A stretch of 64,000 nucleotides of DNA, from assembly GCF_022539505.1 (NCBI RefSeq), contig NC_061508.1, forward strand, positions 68,209,754 to 68,273,753, written 5' to 3'. Of this stretch, positions 1 through 12,560 are shown one piece after another (the first letter of the stretch is position 1; every line of letters starts with the position of its first letter). The translations under genes were made by a program, and so were the position numbers. This stretch comes from Lolium rigidum. Lineage: Eukaryota > Streptophyta > Magnoliopsida > Poales > Poaceae. The notes under the pieces were generated by a model that saw only the letters and a list, made by a program, of their open reading frames with translations, searched no databases and was not told the DNA's origin.

Positions 1-956
1 TCGGAATCGGGAACACACCATGTACAAAACAATCTGCGTGGACCTGATTCCCTCAAAACGGAGAAAGCATACCCAGACCGAAAAGAAAAGGATGTCAAGC
101 AAATCAGATCGGACAAAATTGAAGAACGTCGTCCACGACACCGCGACGCCACGGCCGGAGATGGTCCTGTTGGGCCGGCGACGCAGATAATCAACCATGT
201 AGACATGTACAGACTTATCAGTTCATCTAGAGCATGACTTGAAGTTAAACAGAATAGATTGGAAACCAAATTCCATTCATAACAAAAACATCGTTTTACT
301 AGATAATATACAAATCTTTCAACATCAGAGAGAGGAAAGAGAAAACATGTTAGCAAAAAAGAAGTTCAAATCGATGTAGTGCTGCACCTCTCCAAGAATT
401 TTTTTTGCACTGACCCGCTTGGAATTAAAGCACTGGAATCTCGCTGGAGAAAAGAGTTTTGGAGGACCAAATCCGGCAGACCATGGCAAAAATTGGGGGA
501 TTTATTGAGGAAAAGCCAGGAAACTCTGAGTGCTCATGGACGAGCACGAAATGGTCACCATGGAGAGATTAAAATGAAGAAACCGACCACGATCTGCCTG
601 CTCCCGCTCCCGACCACGATCTGCTTGCTCATCCTTGAGTTTTTATCGCTCGTTTAACATCCTCCAGATCTTCTTGCTCCCGCTCCCGCAGGATGCGATA
701 GGGGATCAATGGAGCTCGGGCAGCCGCGCGCCGGCGTCGTCCGGGGAAAGCCACCCCAGCAGCACGCGTCCTCCCTGCCTCTCCGCCACACGCTGATCTG
801 CTCCTACACCTGATTCCCTCAAAACGGAGAAGCATATCCAGATCGAAAAGAAAAAGATGTCAATCAAATCAGATCGGAAAAAAAAGCAAACGGCCCTGTC
901 CGGTCGAACTGCACTCCAGGAGGGCTGCCCGTCTCGTGCTTGGTCCGGCCACACCG
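1..956. other. unassigned DNA with a dispersed direct repeat
   Basis: No recognisable gene. A segment of about 70 bp beginning CTGATTCCCTCAAAACGGAG occurs near 45 and again near 810 with a few differences, so part of this stretch is a local duplication about 765 bp apart. A shorter repeat around CCGACCACGATCTGC occurs twice at about 583-625. The open frames here have no family signature that I recognise. Confidence 0.4.
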
Positions 957-1182
957 CGAGGATAAGCGATCCGGGGCCGGCGCGCGGCCGGCGGAGGGAG
1001 CAGCTGCGCGTGTACGGTGGCAAGGATAAGCAACGCGGGGCCGGCAGTGGGGGTGGCGCGCGTCCGGCGCGCGGCCGGCGGCGGGAGCAACTGCGCGTGT
1101 ATGGTGGCAAGGATAAGCAACGCGGGGCCGGCAGTGGGGGTGGCGCGCGTCCGGCGCGCGGCCGGCGGCGGGAGCAACTGTA
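957..1182. repeat. 87-bp GC-rich tandem repeat
   Basis: The unit starting near GTGGCAAGGATAAGC recurs at a spacing of 87 bp (CAAGG at 1021 and 1108), with a diverged partial copy to the left, giving about 2.6 copies. The unit is rich in GGCCGGC and GGCGCGCG. Because 87 is a multiple of three, several frames stay open through it and give repetitive proteins on both strands. I treat those as consequences of the repeat and not as genes. Confidence 0.85.
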
Positions 1183-1351
1183 CGACGTGCGCCGGTGGCG
1201 GCTCGCGGCCGGCAGTGGAAGATGGGTCCCAACGAGCGCGTGGAAGGTGGAGAGGAATTCTCTTTCGCTCGTGGCCGCGTAGATTGAGAGAGAAGTGCAG
1301 GTGGGAATGTGGGATGTGGCCTGTGGGGTTTGGTCAGAGAGGGAAAACAGA

Positions 1352-1502
1352 GTAACGCCGTCAGTTTAGATCGAGGGTGGAGATCCTCTATAGGATAGCT
1401 ACACCCCATGGTAGCCCACTATTTTCCATAGCTACACCCACATCCAACCATTAAATCTTCCTATAGAGCATTTTAACCCTACATCTAGATTAACGGCGTT
1501 AC
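1352..1502. repeat. short inverted-repeat (MITE-like) element
   Basis: Two arms of about 44 bp (1352-1395 and 1459-1502) are imperfect inverted copies. The outer ends read GTAACGCCGT and its complement, and the inner ends read TATAGGA and TCCTATA. The core holds an AGCTACACCC motif twice in direct orientation. No clear target duplication was found, so the class is open. Confidence 0.5.
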
Positions 1503-2890
1503 CGTCCATCACCGCACGCCACCTGCCCGCCGAGCGCCCTCCACCTTGTCCCTATCCTCTCTCTCCTTATCCCGTCTTCCCCACTCTCTCATTTTCAAAG
1601 CATCCCCACGCCATGCCAAGAAAAAAGCCCGTCCCCACGCCATCCAGGGCGCAGCCGCTCAGCCCCTCCACGGCTCCACGGCTCGGTGGGGAGGCCCGAC
1701 GGCCCTGCCCCGCTCCCTTCACCTCACGGTGTCCCTGCTTCCCCAAATCCACCGCGCGCGCCCTACCAAATCGACCGTCGACGCCCCCTAATCCCACCGC
1801 TCGAGCCACGGCGAGGAGACCACCAAACCTGCATCTCCTTCGTTTGGGAGACCACCGTGCATGGATGGTGACGGATCAGCAGCGCCGCCGCTCAACTCCC
1901 TCATGCAGATGGCGGCGTGGGGCGCGGGCGGTTGCGAGGGAAGGATGCGCAGGAGGTAATCTGGATAGAGGCGAGGCGGCTGGCCCCTCGTTCAGCGGGA
2001 GGGAGCAAGCGACGGCGGCGGCGCGGGGCACCGTGCAGGAGGAGCAGGGGCTTGCGGTTGGTGCGGGGGAAGCCGGGACGGTGCCGGGAAGCAGGGCTTC
2101 GTGTCGGTGGAGGCAATCGATCGGGAGAAGGTCCGTCGTCTTTCGTGCGACGGGCCGCGGTGTAGCGACGCGGTGTCTCCCATGGTGATCTCGATCTCCG
2201 CCCGAAGGAAGAGCTAACCGCTAGCGGCAGAAGCGCACGTGGCGCAGCGGTGGAAATCCCAGGAGACCACAAAGAATCGCACTTGGCGGCGAAGAAATTG
2301 CACGGCCCGACCGCAGAATAGGACGGCTCGGCCGCGAAATTGCAGGGGGCGCGGCTGCAGCGTCAGGCCGGCGGCGCAATCACGCGAGGGCAGCGCCGGG
2401 CCGGAGGCCAACCGGTTCGAAATTAGCAGCAGGTTCCTCGCGGCCATGCTCCGTTTCTCCCACCATCGGCCGCGCCTGGTTATCGTCCTTTGGTACTCGA
2501 ACTGTCTTCACATGTCCTTTCCTTTTTTTTTTTATCCCGCACTAGTTCTTGGAGGAGGGAATAAACACATCGAATTTCTTCCATGGTACACAGATTCGAT
2601 CAGAGAGGTGCAGCACTGCAGCAGTTTGATTTTTTTTTCCTTACATGTTTCTCTCTCTCTCTCTCTGGATCAAAGATCCATCCATTATTTGAAGCGGGGG
2701 AGCGGGGGCACACGGAAAGCTGCAGACGGAGATTTTTTTTTTCATCACCAGTTCTTTGATGCATTTTCCCCAACCTTATTCTAGATGCAGCTGAAGTTTT
2801 TATGCAGCATTTGCATCTCGACCAGTTCGTCGTTCCCCAAATAAATCCCAGACGGGTGCAGCACGTGGATCCAGCGCTGTAGCTCTTGCC
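1503..2890. other. GC-rich region, no recognised gene
   Basis: GC-rich to about 2450, with long overlapping open frames on both strands that match no family I know. A (TC)n run lies near 2650. It could be the first exon or promoter of an unrecognised gene, but I saw no splice-consistent reading frame. Confidence 0.3.
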
Positions 2891-2901
2891 CTCCCTGGCT
2901 G

Positions 2902-3207
2902 GACAGAGATCCGGTGACATGCCCATGGCATGTCACCGATGAACAGTACGGTGACATGCACCTAGTTCTTTGCCATTGGATCCAATTTCGATGGACAGAT
3001 GAACATGAATAGGACTATGCTACAGTGTATGTGCTACAGTGCATATGCTACAGTACGCGCGCTACAGTGTACCTGCTACAGGAACGGCCACAGTGATGAG
3101 CTACAGTACTTAATCTGGTCCGCTTGTTTTTGATCCAACGACCCACAGTGCATGTCACCGTACTGTTCATCGGTGACATGCCATGGGCATGTCACCGGAT
3201 CTCTGTC
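2902..3207. mobile_element. Mutator-type MITE, 306 bp, 11-bp TSD
   Basis: The arms are near-perfect inverted copies of about 58 bp, starting GACAGAGATCCGGTGACATG. CTCCCTGGCTG (11 bp) flanks both sides exactly, at 2891-2901 and 3208-3218. Each arm also contains its own palindrome (GGTGACATGCC and its complement). The centre (about 3014-3085) holds a run of GCTACAGT-type units about 14 bp apart. Long TIRs with a 9-11 bp target duplication fit a non-autonomous Mutator-like element. No coding capacity is visible. Confidence 0.85.
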
Positions 3208-3218
3208 CTCCCTGGCTG

Positions 3219-4351
3219 CCTTCTGCGCCAACGTCAACGGCGCCGCAGCTCGGCGCCGCAGCTCGCGGCATGACGCCACGCCACCAGCGCTCCATCCTGC
3301 AGCTCGGACGGAAGGCAGGAGCGGGGCGTCTCCCCCAGTCCTTCCACCTTTTTTTTCCAGGATACTCTTCAGTTTGTGATTTTTTTGATTTTCTTCTGCA
3401 AAAATTTTCTTGGATGCACAGAGGTACATCAATTTGTGTTTTTCACAAGTCAAATATTTATCCATGATTTTATTAGTGTGGGGTCTGTACAAGATCCATA
3501 TTATTTGTCAGAACAAATTTCTTTTCTTTCTCACGGACGAAACAATCGCACGTTACTGTTGCTGTGTGAACTCACATAATTTTGAGAATGGTTTTGTGTC
3601 TACAAAAAATCCTAGTAGTTGGATATTTATGTGAGGATTTCATGGTGACCACGGTGAAGCTAAAGGGATTTGATCTTTTTTTTGTTCATGTTCGCTCTCT
3701 CTCAATTCCGCTATCATAATTTGTTTTCCGAATGTTCACGAAATTTTGTTCAGACGGCGACCGTACTTACATATGGCCACGGCCGGAGATGGAGTTTGTA
3801 GATTAGGGGAAATTTTCGATTTATTTTTCTTCTTGTCTATTTCTTCTCCGCTTTGCTCCGTGAGCAATCGTAGCCGGGAATCTAGGCTTAGTTATAGTAT
3901 CTTCACTGAATAAACATGCATGATCCTTTCGATTTGTGTTTGAATCTAGAATGGATCTGTGAATTAGCCCCAAATAAAAAGAATCGATTTGTGTTTGAAT
4001 CTAGAATGGATCTGTGAATTAGCCCCAAATAAAAAGAATCGATTTGTGATTTTTTCTTGAAAGCTGAAAGTGAATGGATCTTGGATGAACCAGGGGACGC
4101 GCATGCCTGGTGGCCCTTATGACGATCGCACAGTGGAGGGGTCCACCTAGCCAGTCCACGCAATGTGAAAGGACACCATTCTTTTTTATCATGTTACGGA
4201 CGGGTGGTTTGAGAAAGGATACCATTCTTTTTTGGTCAGTGTCATGGATGGGCAGGGCTGACGGACATTAACGGCAGCGCGAATCATGAGACAATATCAG
4301 ACGATCCTAAGCCTATGCACAGCTATCACCCTAGGTAGAAAATCCGCGTCG
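3219..4351. other. unassigned DNA
   Basis: Apart from the 55-bp tandem duplication listed separately, this is AT-rich non-coding sequence after a short GC-rich start. I recognise no gene. Confidence 0.35.
3931..4048. repeat. 55-bp tandem duplication
   Basis: The unit beginning GATTTGTGTTTGAATCTAG occupies 3931-3985 and 3986-4040 with no difference seen by eye, and a third copy starts at 4041 and breaks off after about 8 bases. Perfect identity suggests a recent duplication. Confidence 0.9.
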
Positions 4352-4373
4352 ATATATATATATATATATATAT

Positions 4374-4887
<514 letters not shown>

Positions 4888-5099
4888 GATGCGCTATTTG
4901 ACTCCCTGGGGGCAGAATATTATTCTGCACCCTACCAACCAGCCGCTCGAGCGATCCCGCGCGGAGCGCCACCGGCTCACGCGCAACAGCCCGGCCGGCC
5001 GCACTCACCAGGCGTCGTAGGAAATGTGGTATGCGACATAAGATTCCTGCACCCAATCGATCAGCCCGCAACACGTGCTGCGCTTCGTATGCATGCCAC

Positions 5100-8000
5100 G
5101 TAATTTAGCTGAGACAAGTTACTTCAGAAGTTAGGAACTTATGTGCATGTGACGTAAGAAAATGTGGTAAGATAAGAAACGGCGTGAGACATTCAGCCAG
5201 ACCAGCGTAATCTTTTTGATGGCATATTCTGAAGTGGAACGAGATAGATTTGGTTGCAAGAATTGACGGCCTGATTGATTACGCATTCATTCGAAAATCA
5301 TGTTGTAAGAAGGTTTAATGTGCCGGCAAAATCACGGTAGAACCGAGTACGCCATAAAATCAAGACCCCATTAACTCGTCGTGCATTCAAAGTCATGAAA
5401 CTTAAGAACTCCGATAGATATAGTATGAACATAATACACATAATATATGTCTTTACCAAGTAATTACATATGAAGGCTACTCGTATACACAATCCAAATC
5501 AGTGATAATTGCTAATGCATGAGCCGTGTTAGACCTGGACAAAAGAAACTATATAATGTCAGACGATGTTAACTTCGTATCACTTGCCCAGTTGCCCACG
5601 AACGACTTCTTTCATATCAGCGGATGCAGCTGCACAAAATGGAACTCATTTAATGCTCAACAGAGGGGAAGATACGAAGTATACAGTGGATCAAATACGA
5701 AGGGTAAAACTATGAAACATAAGATTGCACCATGTAAGAATACTATGCAGTCTGTGCTGCGAAGTTTACAGAAGAGGCAGAATCAAAACCCAATAATCAA
5801 GTTGAGAGAGATGCTGTGAGTTATGCTATTCATTATGCACTGCTGAGAAATAGAACTAGTTCCTAAACTAATCCTCAAGCCCTGCCATATACTATCAGGC
5901 ACAGTGTGTTTCCTTTATTTTAATTTTACACGTATGACTGGACCTCACATGCTAGAAAATGAGTGGTCCAAAGAAATCTTTTATTATGCCGCAGCAATTA
6001 AGTTTACAGCGATGTAAACTGCAAATTATCACTCAATTACTGCATGAAGAAAAAATGATCCAAAATGCATACCCAATTCAAATAGGTGTTCAAAATCTGA
6101 AGAAAGTTGGATAACATGCTTAACCAAGGTGAACTGATTGATGCTCTGCAACATGTATACTACAAGTTTTCCCCCCAATGCCCCATCTAGCATCCACTCA
6201 ATTTCCAGTCAATTTGACAAGCTAAATAAAACAGAAAGCATTGTACACCATACAGTACATTTACCAGGTTATAAGAAAAGAGTGGGCAGCTACTGTACCT
6301 TAAGTCGAAGGCCACCAGGCCCACCAGCATGCTCTGCCCACCGTGAAAGGACCCACAACTGGTTGCACATCATCATAGTCAGGGTAGCATCGAGATCAAC
6401 AAGAAGATAATTATACTAGTTTGTCATCCTTCTCCTGTAAAACAATCTCCAGATTTCCCGGGCCTCCCAAACATGTTATAAATTGTTGATCAGTTCATGA
6501 AGACCATAGATATAGTAGTAATTTCTGAATTAATGAAATCTTATTTATCCCGACATATGAGAAATTGCAGAGCCTACCAAAGATCAGCTCAGTCTTGAAG
6601 AATGAAGATATGGCGCATACCCTTGTATATCAGTATCCGTGTTGACCATCTTTCTAATGTTACAAATCCATTGTACATAACTAAATTTTTTTCGGTGGTG
6701 ATATTTGCCAAAAGTAACTCGAAATGGTATATAGCAAAGGGACTACATGAAGAGATACGCATATTAGAAAATAAGGATGTAAAACCAAGGGGAGACATAT
6801 GAGAAGCTATACTAGATAGAACAACATGTATTCCCAGCTGCTGATCTATTGCACAAATGACAAAAAAAGAAACGGACAAATAGCATAATAAAATTACTAC
6901 AAGGGAGAAGAGAAGGTTGCAGCTTCTTTGGAAGAGACGCCGAGAGATGCCGAGATTGCAGCTATCGCTAGCCTGCTGCTGCAACCGCCCACGCGGATTT
7001 CATAAATAATAATACCAATTCTTATTTTGATTTGGTACATTCACATAGAACCTAGCATGCCCACTAGCACTAGATTGGAGATACCATTGCAGCCAACAAC
7101 TAAGAAATTATTATGCATAAATACTTATCTCGAGCTTTATTTGTTACAGACAACAAAAATTATGGCGAGTAAAACTGGAATATTGAACACAAGAGAGCTT
7201 TCATCCCTTATTAGAGCTTTCATGCATCTCTTAATCTCTACGTGTATGTTATATGTAGCATCTGTAATGTGCTATATGCAATGGTAAAATAAACTGCAAT
7301 ACTAATTCAGAAAGTAACTGGAGCAGAAAATAAGTACTACAACTACGACGAACTACATAATACAGTCTGAAGTAACCTACATTACATGAAATGTCTCTCA
7401 ACTAAAATGATAAACATAGGAGATTTGTACAGTTTCAAGCTGCACCAAATGGTCTGCAAAATACTTGGCATTTTAGCTATGACAATTACGAGATTAGGAG
7501 AGCAAACACCATTCCAACAAGGACCATCAGAATCGATGTCACCAAGCAGTCACCAATTTACCCACACGTTATAATATGAATTATAGATAAGCAATGCTGG
7601 CAATGTTTATGATTAATCCATGTTTAACTATTTCTATGGAAGAGTTGCAAATGAGCATAATTGGCAAATGTGAATAAAAATGTTTTTTAATGTTAGATAA
7701 GAAAAAACTCTGTCCTCACAGACAGGTTGGATCTCTCATCGCTTGCTGGAATTAAACACTGCACCGAGGAGATATCAACCTGACGATATAATAGGATACC
7801 CAACTCAATTGTGAACCAAAAATGTTGCACAATGGAGACCAGCACTTAATCATCCAAATTGGTAGAAATGGGGCGGTACTGAAGAGTACCAGAAGAAAAT
7901 AAAGAAGCAGCCAATGTCAATCACCTGTTGCGTACCACCGAAATCAGCAAGGGAGCACACCGGCGCAGCTACAAGATAATATTTTTCTTGGAAATTACAT

Positions 8001-9556
8001 CTCAAAAAGCTACCTCTCTCCACGGTTGGGATGATTAAAATCACAAACAAAATTACGGCGCAGCTCTGATAGCCCAAACAATAATTACGGTTCACGCAAG
8101 CGCTAACGGTGACCAACAAGCTCACGTAAAGAAGGAAATCAGCAGGTTAAGCCTTGTAATAAAATATATCAGATGTTACAACTGACAAAATAGACCCGGT
8201 TAAGTCCAGGAGTGATGCATAATACCATTAGCTCGGTAGATCTAATCCATAAATCAGGTCGGATGACCATATGGCAATATGCGTGATATGTACAACATAG
8301 AAAGCATGACCCTAGTTATTTGTCTGTATGGTTGAGCAATCAGAGAAAATTAACAACATATGTTTGTTTCAACAATGTGGTATTCCATTTCAGTAATAAA
8401 TGGTTGATGCAACTATTATATTTTGGGAGCAACTAATGCAGACCATGATTAGAACTATTGTCAGCTAGCAAACCAGAGGCGCAAGGGCCACATAACTACT
8501 CCATGTAATTAGCTTAAACAGAAAATATCGCCAAGCAGAACATACAGAAGCGTGCAAGAAAACAGAATTGTCGAATTCAAAGGTGGACCATTCACGGATA
8601 GATGTAAATTGATCTCAGCTGTCCTCTGATGCCATCATATATTGCTACCGCATGATACTGTTACTATCAGCACTCGATATAGGAAATTTGCATGAGGTTA
8701 CTATTGACAAATGAAAGCAACCGAGGTTAACTATGTCATAGTACCACCTAAGCCACTTGACATCGAACCGATTGCTTGAGTGAGTCTCAAATTATCTTAC
8801 GACAGGTTATGGAGTTATTCCTGAGCAGCTTGTGCAAGTTTTTCATTTATCTATAACTACTTGGAAGGGGCCCCAGGCCATGTGTGCTTATCGTTGATGT
8901 ACTAACCTGTAAGTAGAAAAGTATGTGGACAATCCACCCCCTAATCTATTTATCTATGTAACATCATAAATGGGTGGGTGTTATCTATACCATCCCTAAT
9001 CTGTGTAACATTACAAATGCATGCAAGAGCTCCTACGGATGTGTGGAGAATACGTAAAAAATGTCAAGGCTTGGTGTTTAATGCAGAAACATTAATTAGC
9101 CTAGCTTTGCGTAGCGGCAAATAGATATTTTTGTATTGAAAGTGATCTTCCACGAGTAATAGGCAAGGCAACCGAAAGAACTTATAACTCACTTACGTCA
9201 AATTGAGCTACTACTAGAGTACTAGTGATGCCAAATACGCTAGCGATTAACTCGATAACAGATTCATCTTCCCTGCTCTAATCCTCACTTCCATGATGAA
9301 TTGCTAAATGCAAATCTCTGTTCGACAAAGAATGCATAAACACCCGAACTAATCTACCCTTCACGCATGTTCAAACAACAAACAATACTCGTCGAGCAAA
9401 ACAAATAATTTGTAGCGAGGCATGAATCCTGCAGATTAAAGCAATGCACAACAGAGCAATGGAACGGCATGAGCAGTCGTTGTCAGTAGCTTGGCATGTG
9501 ATGCAAGAAAATTTGAAGATCAAATACCCATAGAGGTAAGCTGAGTACTTAATTCA
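5100..9556. other. AT-rich stretch without a recognised gene
   Basis: Read on both strands. The open frames (longest about 131 codons, minus strand, 6589-6984) are AT-rich and hydrophobic and carry no family motif. The stretch could be intronic or UTR sequence of a minus-strand transcription unit starting in the GC-rich block to its right, but I could not build one. Confidence 0.35.
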
Positions 9557-10200
9557 ATGGCGCACTGTCCGACTAAGATGCACATTCGGCCCATCGATGC
9601 TGCCTGCAGCGTCGACCGCAACCCCACCTCCCTCCGCCAAAGGCCGCTCGGTATGCTAACGACTCAGCCGGCCGACCACGGCGCCGCCGATTCTACCAGC
9701 CAGCCACGACGGATACGAGGAGAACCGGAGCGCGCAGAGCACGCCCGCCACTCGCCACCGGGTTCACCCACCGCTCTCGTCGCCTGGTACGCGGTAATCA
9801 CAGCAAAATTTTCCCCACGAATCCACGATCTACCAGGGGCAGCGGTTGGAAAGAATTGCCTCACCGACGTCGATGATGGTGGAGAGGAAGCCCGTAGATG
9901 ACGGACTCGCCATGGGAACTCCGCTCGAGCTCGTGGATGCGTCCGTCACTCCGTCGTCTACTGGGAAGTGCCCCGCGCGCAGCTCCCCACGGGGCATGCC
10001 GCGCAGGCCGACTGGAATTCAAGACCGCCAGCGAGGAAGATGAAGGAAGTGGACTAGGGGAGCTCGGATTGCCGTACAGTATGAGGAAAAGGTGCAGAGT
10101 CGCCCGGATCTCCGCGGCGGCGGCGGGAACCAGAGGTCGCCGGCCGAGCTAGGAGAGGCGTGCGGGGCGGCTTCGGACCGAGTTGAGTGGGAAGTAAACA
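9557..10200 (-). other. GC-rich block, possible first exon of unknown minus-strand unit
   Basis: A sharp rise in GC content. On the minus strand a consensus-like donor (GTCG then GTGAGG) occurs near 9870, which would suit a first exon from about 10200. No protein family was recognised in any frame, so I do not call a gene. Confidence 0.2.
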
Positions 10201-10392
10201 ATTGGATCTCCCACGATAAAAAAAAAGAACTACTCGCCCAAAAATATTACATCGCGGTGTATTTTTCTTACCGTAAGCACGGATGGTTGGCTGGGCCAAT
10301 CGAGCCGCACCGAAGCACATCGGCTGGGTCGGGCCGATCGACCGGGTGTAGAATAAGTTATTCTACACCCAGGGGTTCTAATAGAGTTTTCC

Positions 10393-10418
10393 TATATATA
10401 TATATATATATATATATA
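10393..10418. repeat. (TA)13 microsatellite
   Basis: A perfect TA run lying between the perfect hairpin at 10344-10370 and another perfect hairpin at 10440-10466 (13-bp arms, core CAGAATA..TATTCTG). It marks the junction of two hairpin-ended elements. Confidence 0.97.
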
Positions 10419-10470
10419 GGGTTGCACTATTCTGAAACCGGTGCTCAGAATATTATTCTGAGCACCACCG
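10419..10470 (+). mobile_element. left end of a second hairpin-ended element
   Basis: The sequence runs GGG, TGCACTATTCTG, then a hairpin of two perfect 13-bp arms (10440-10466), directly after a TA run. It matches the end structure at 4885-4935. The opposite end was not found and may lie in or beyond the gap at 11637. Confidence 0.5.
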
Positions 10471-10655
10471 GCCCCTATATAAGGTTTATGGCCGAACGGC
10501 CCCGCTCCGATCGAGCCCCCCCCGCCCCGACCAAAATCCACCTGCCTCGATCCCGCCCCGCTTCCACCCCCGTCCTCCGCCGCCACCCCGCGCCCGCCGC
10601 CCGCCTTCCCCGTCTCCGCCCCGCCTCCCGCCTCCGGCGCCGCCGCGCGGCGACC

Positions 10656-10899
10656 GATCTCGCGCGGCGACCGATCTCGCGCGGCGACCGATCTCGCGCG
10701 GCGACCGAGCTCGCGCGGAGCGACCGAGCTCGCGCGGCGGCCGAGCTCGCGCGGCGGCCGAGCTCGCGCGGCGACCGAGCTCGCGCGGCGACCGAGCTCG
10801 CGCGGAGCGACCGAGCTCGCGCGGCGACCGAGCTCGCGCGGAGCGACCGAGCTCGCGCGGCGACCGAGCTCGCGCGGAGCGACCGATCTCGCGCGGAGC
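10656..10899. repeat. 17/19-bp GC-rich tandem array
   Basis: About 14 head-to-tail units of GAKCTCGCGCGGCGRCC (17 bp), several with a 2-bp AG insertion giving 19 bp. Each unit has GAGCTC or GATCTC followed by GCGCGG. All six frames stay open across it, producing Arg/Ala-rich false ORFs. Unit length variation and the absence of spacers exclude a CRISPR array. Confidence 0.92.
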
Positions 10900-11040
10900 A
10901 CACGGGATCTTTTTCTCCGGCGAGCCAACTTCTTCTCCGGCCGAATTCTTCTCTGGCGCGCCCCCCTCTTCTCCGGCGAGTCTCTTGAGGGATCCTTCTC
11001 TCGCATCATTCTCTCGCAAATTCAAGAAACCCAAGCAAAT

Positions 11041-11217
11041 GGATCCTCCAAAATCTAAGAAGATGCAGATTCGACGGAAAAGAGTTGTAGATGTCGTTCC
11101 TACAAGATCTTCACCTCGATTTTCTCACAAATCTACTTTGCTCTCAGATAAAATAAGGGAAACTTGCATATCTGCAGCAGCTTACACCTTTGAAACGAAG
11201 TACATCCGAACAAAATG
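11041..11217 (+). CDS. small basic ORF, unknown
   Basis: An ATG-initiated frame of 58 codons just after the GC-rich array. The N-terminus is Lys/Arg-rich (MDPPKSKKMQIRRKR). I do not recognise a family. It may be the first exon of a gene carried by the hairpin-ended element, because a possible donor context (AAAATGAGGTGAGAC) overlaps the stop codon. It may equally be chance. Confidence 0.25.
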
Positions 11218-11344
11218 AGGTGAGACAATGTTGTACAGCTAGAAACTATAATCTTGAACTTCTCAGTGGTACTTCTCCGTTTGTTTTTGTCGAATATTGA
11301 AATTGTACTTATTCTCGTATGCTTATTGTACTTCTCTGTTTCAA

Positions 11345-11636
11345 GACATGAACTTTAGTAAAAAATTGAACTTAGTAATCCCTATGACCCGCACTTCCCT
11401 GTTTTGCTAGTTGTACTTAGTAATCCTTTTGAACTCGTACTTAGCAAATTCAACTTAGCAAAATTGAACTTAGTAATGCCTCGTATACTCGTACTGCTTC
11501 AAAGACATGAACTTTAGTAAAAAATTGAACTTAGTAATCCCTATGACCTGCACTTCTCTGTTTTGCTAGTTGTACTTAGTAATCCTTTTGAACTGTACTT
11601 AGCAAATTCAACTTAGCAAAATTGAACTTAGTAATG
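11345..11636. repeat. 159-bp AT-rich tandem repeat broken by assembly gap
   Basis: GACATGAACTTTAGT begins at 11345 and again at 11504, a period of 159 bp, with the two copies nearly identical over their shared length. Within each unit, AACTTAGTAAT-type motifs recur. The second copy runs straight into the N-run, so the array is probably longer than shown. Confidence 0.88.
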
Positions 11637-11736
11637 NNNNNNNNNNNNNNNNNNNNNNNNNNNNNNNNNNNNNNNNNNNNNNNNNNNNNNNNNNNNNNNN
11701 NNNNNNNNNNNNNNNNNNNNNNNNNNNNNNNNNNNN
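11637..11736. other. assembly gap (100 N)
   Basis: Exactly 100 N, a placeholder length. It begins inside a tandem repeat, the usual reason for a collapse. Confidence 0.99.
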
Positions 11737-11980
11737 TTACAAAGGAGGACCTAGCGCATGTTCGTCGGCACCAGCGACATGGACGACGACGTCAAGGCGT
11801 GGTGCGCCGAGCAGCACGCCACGATCCTAGCCGAGAGTCGAGCTCCACCGGCGCCCCTGTCCGGCACCGCGACTCTCGCGATGGCTACTACTCCAACATC
11901 CACACCAGCATCGCCGATCGAGTGCACGCCGACGACGCCGACCATCATCCCCGATTCCCCGGTGGAGGAAATTGCTTGAT
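11737..11980 (+). pseudogene. ORF relic after gap, possibly Harbinger-associated Myb-like C-terminus
   Basis: From 11758 a frame of 73 codons begins MFVGTSDMDDDVKAWC and ends in a Thr/Pro-rich tail. An in-frame TAG sits directly upstream at 11752. The segment resembles the C-terminal part of Myb/NAM-associated proteins that accompany PIF/Harbinger transposons in grasses. This is a weak resemblance judged by eye. The 5' part is lost in the gap. Confidence 0.25.
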
Positions 11981-12217
11981 TCCGACCGCTTATGTAATGC
12001 CGGTCGGCCTGCGTGCCTTCATTTTTTTTTGGTTCTCTACACATTGCTATGTTGCGACAATGTGTTCGTCAAGACTTTCCCTTTGCGACAATGTGTTCGT
12101 CGAGACATTGGTCCTTTTTGATGGGCGCGAAATCTTTTGATCGACGATTCGTTCTATGTTTTTAAGTTTGAAATTTGGGGTGGACATTTGGGGGATGTGG
12201 CTGGACGCTGGTGCCCC

Positions 12218-12560
12218 CTATATAGGGGTTACCTGCCAGCACGCCCGTATGGGGGTGATGAGTGGTGATGCACTGACACCATGAATTAAAAACAGAGTGT
12301 CCACAAACAGAGGAGCTACCTTGGAAGCCGTGTAAGGATGCGCCAGAGGAATAAAATGCCCAAAACCTGAAAACCTGTCAACCACCAACAACAGACAATT
12401 GTACTGACCTGACAAGGTAACCGAAATCCATGGCAACCCTTCGGTACCCGCAAAGGTTCTAGCAGATCAGGGTACTTGACACCCACAAAGGTTCTAGCAG
12501 ATCAGGGTACTTGACAAGTTCAGGCTTAGCTCGCTGACAAGCCTGACAAGTCTAAAGAGA
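12218..12560 (-). pseudogene. Ty3/gypsy integrase relic
   Basis: On the minus strand there is a zinc-binding tail (CQACQRAKPE) and, further on, an integrase core (LLLVVDRFSGFGHFIPLAHP). This is the start of the catalytic domain of a gypsy integrase, with its first Asp in VVDRF. Between them lies a 35-bp tandem duplication (12446-12480 and 12481-12515) that shifts the frame. No LTRs or other domains are nearby, so this is an isolated old fragment. Confidence 0.8.

Noticed and set aside
10656..10899. CRISPR-like array of short repeats
   Set aside because: Units are contiguous with no unique spacers and vary between 17 and 19 bp; this is a GC-rich minisatellite in a plant genome.
10092..11034. 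Long Arg/Ala-rich ORFs on both strands
   Set aside because: They follow from the 17/19-bp array and are mutually overlapping frames of the same repeat.
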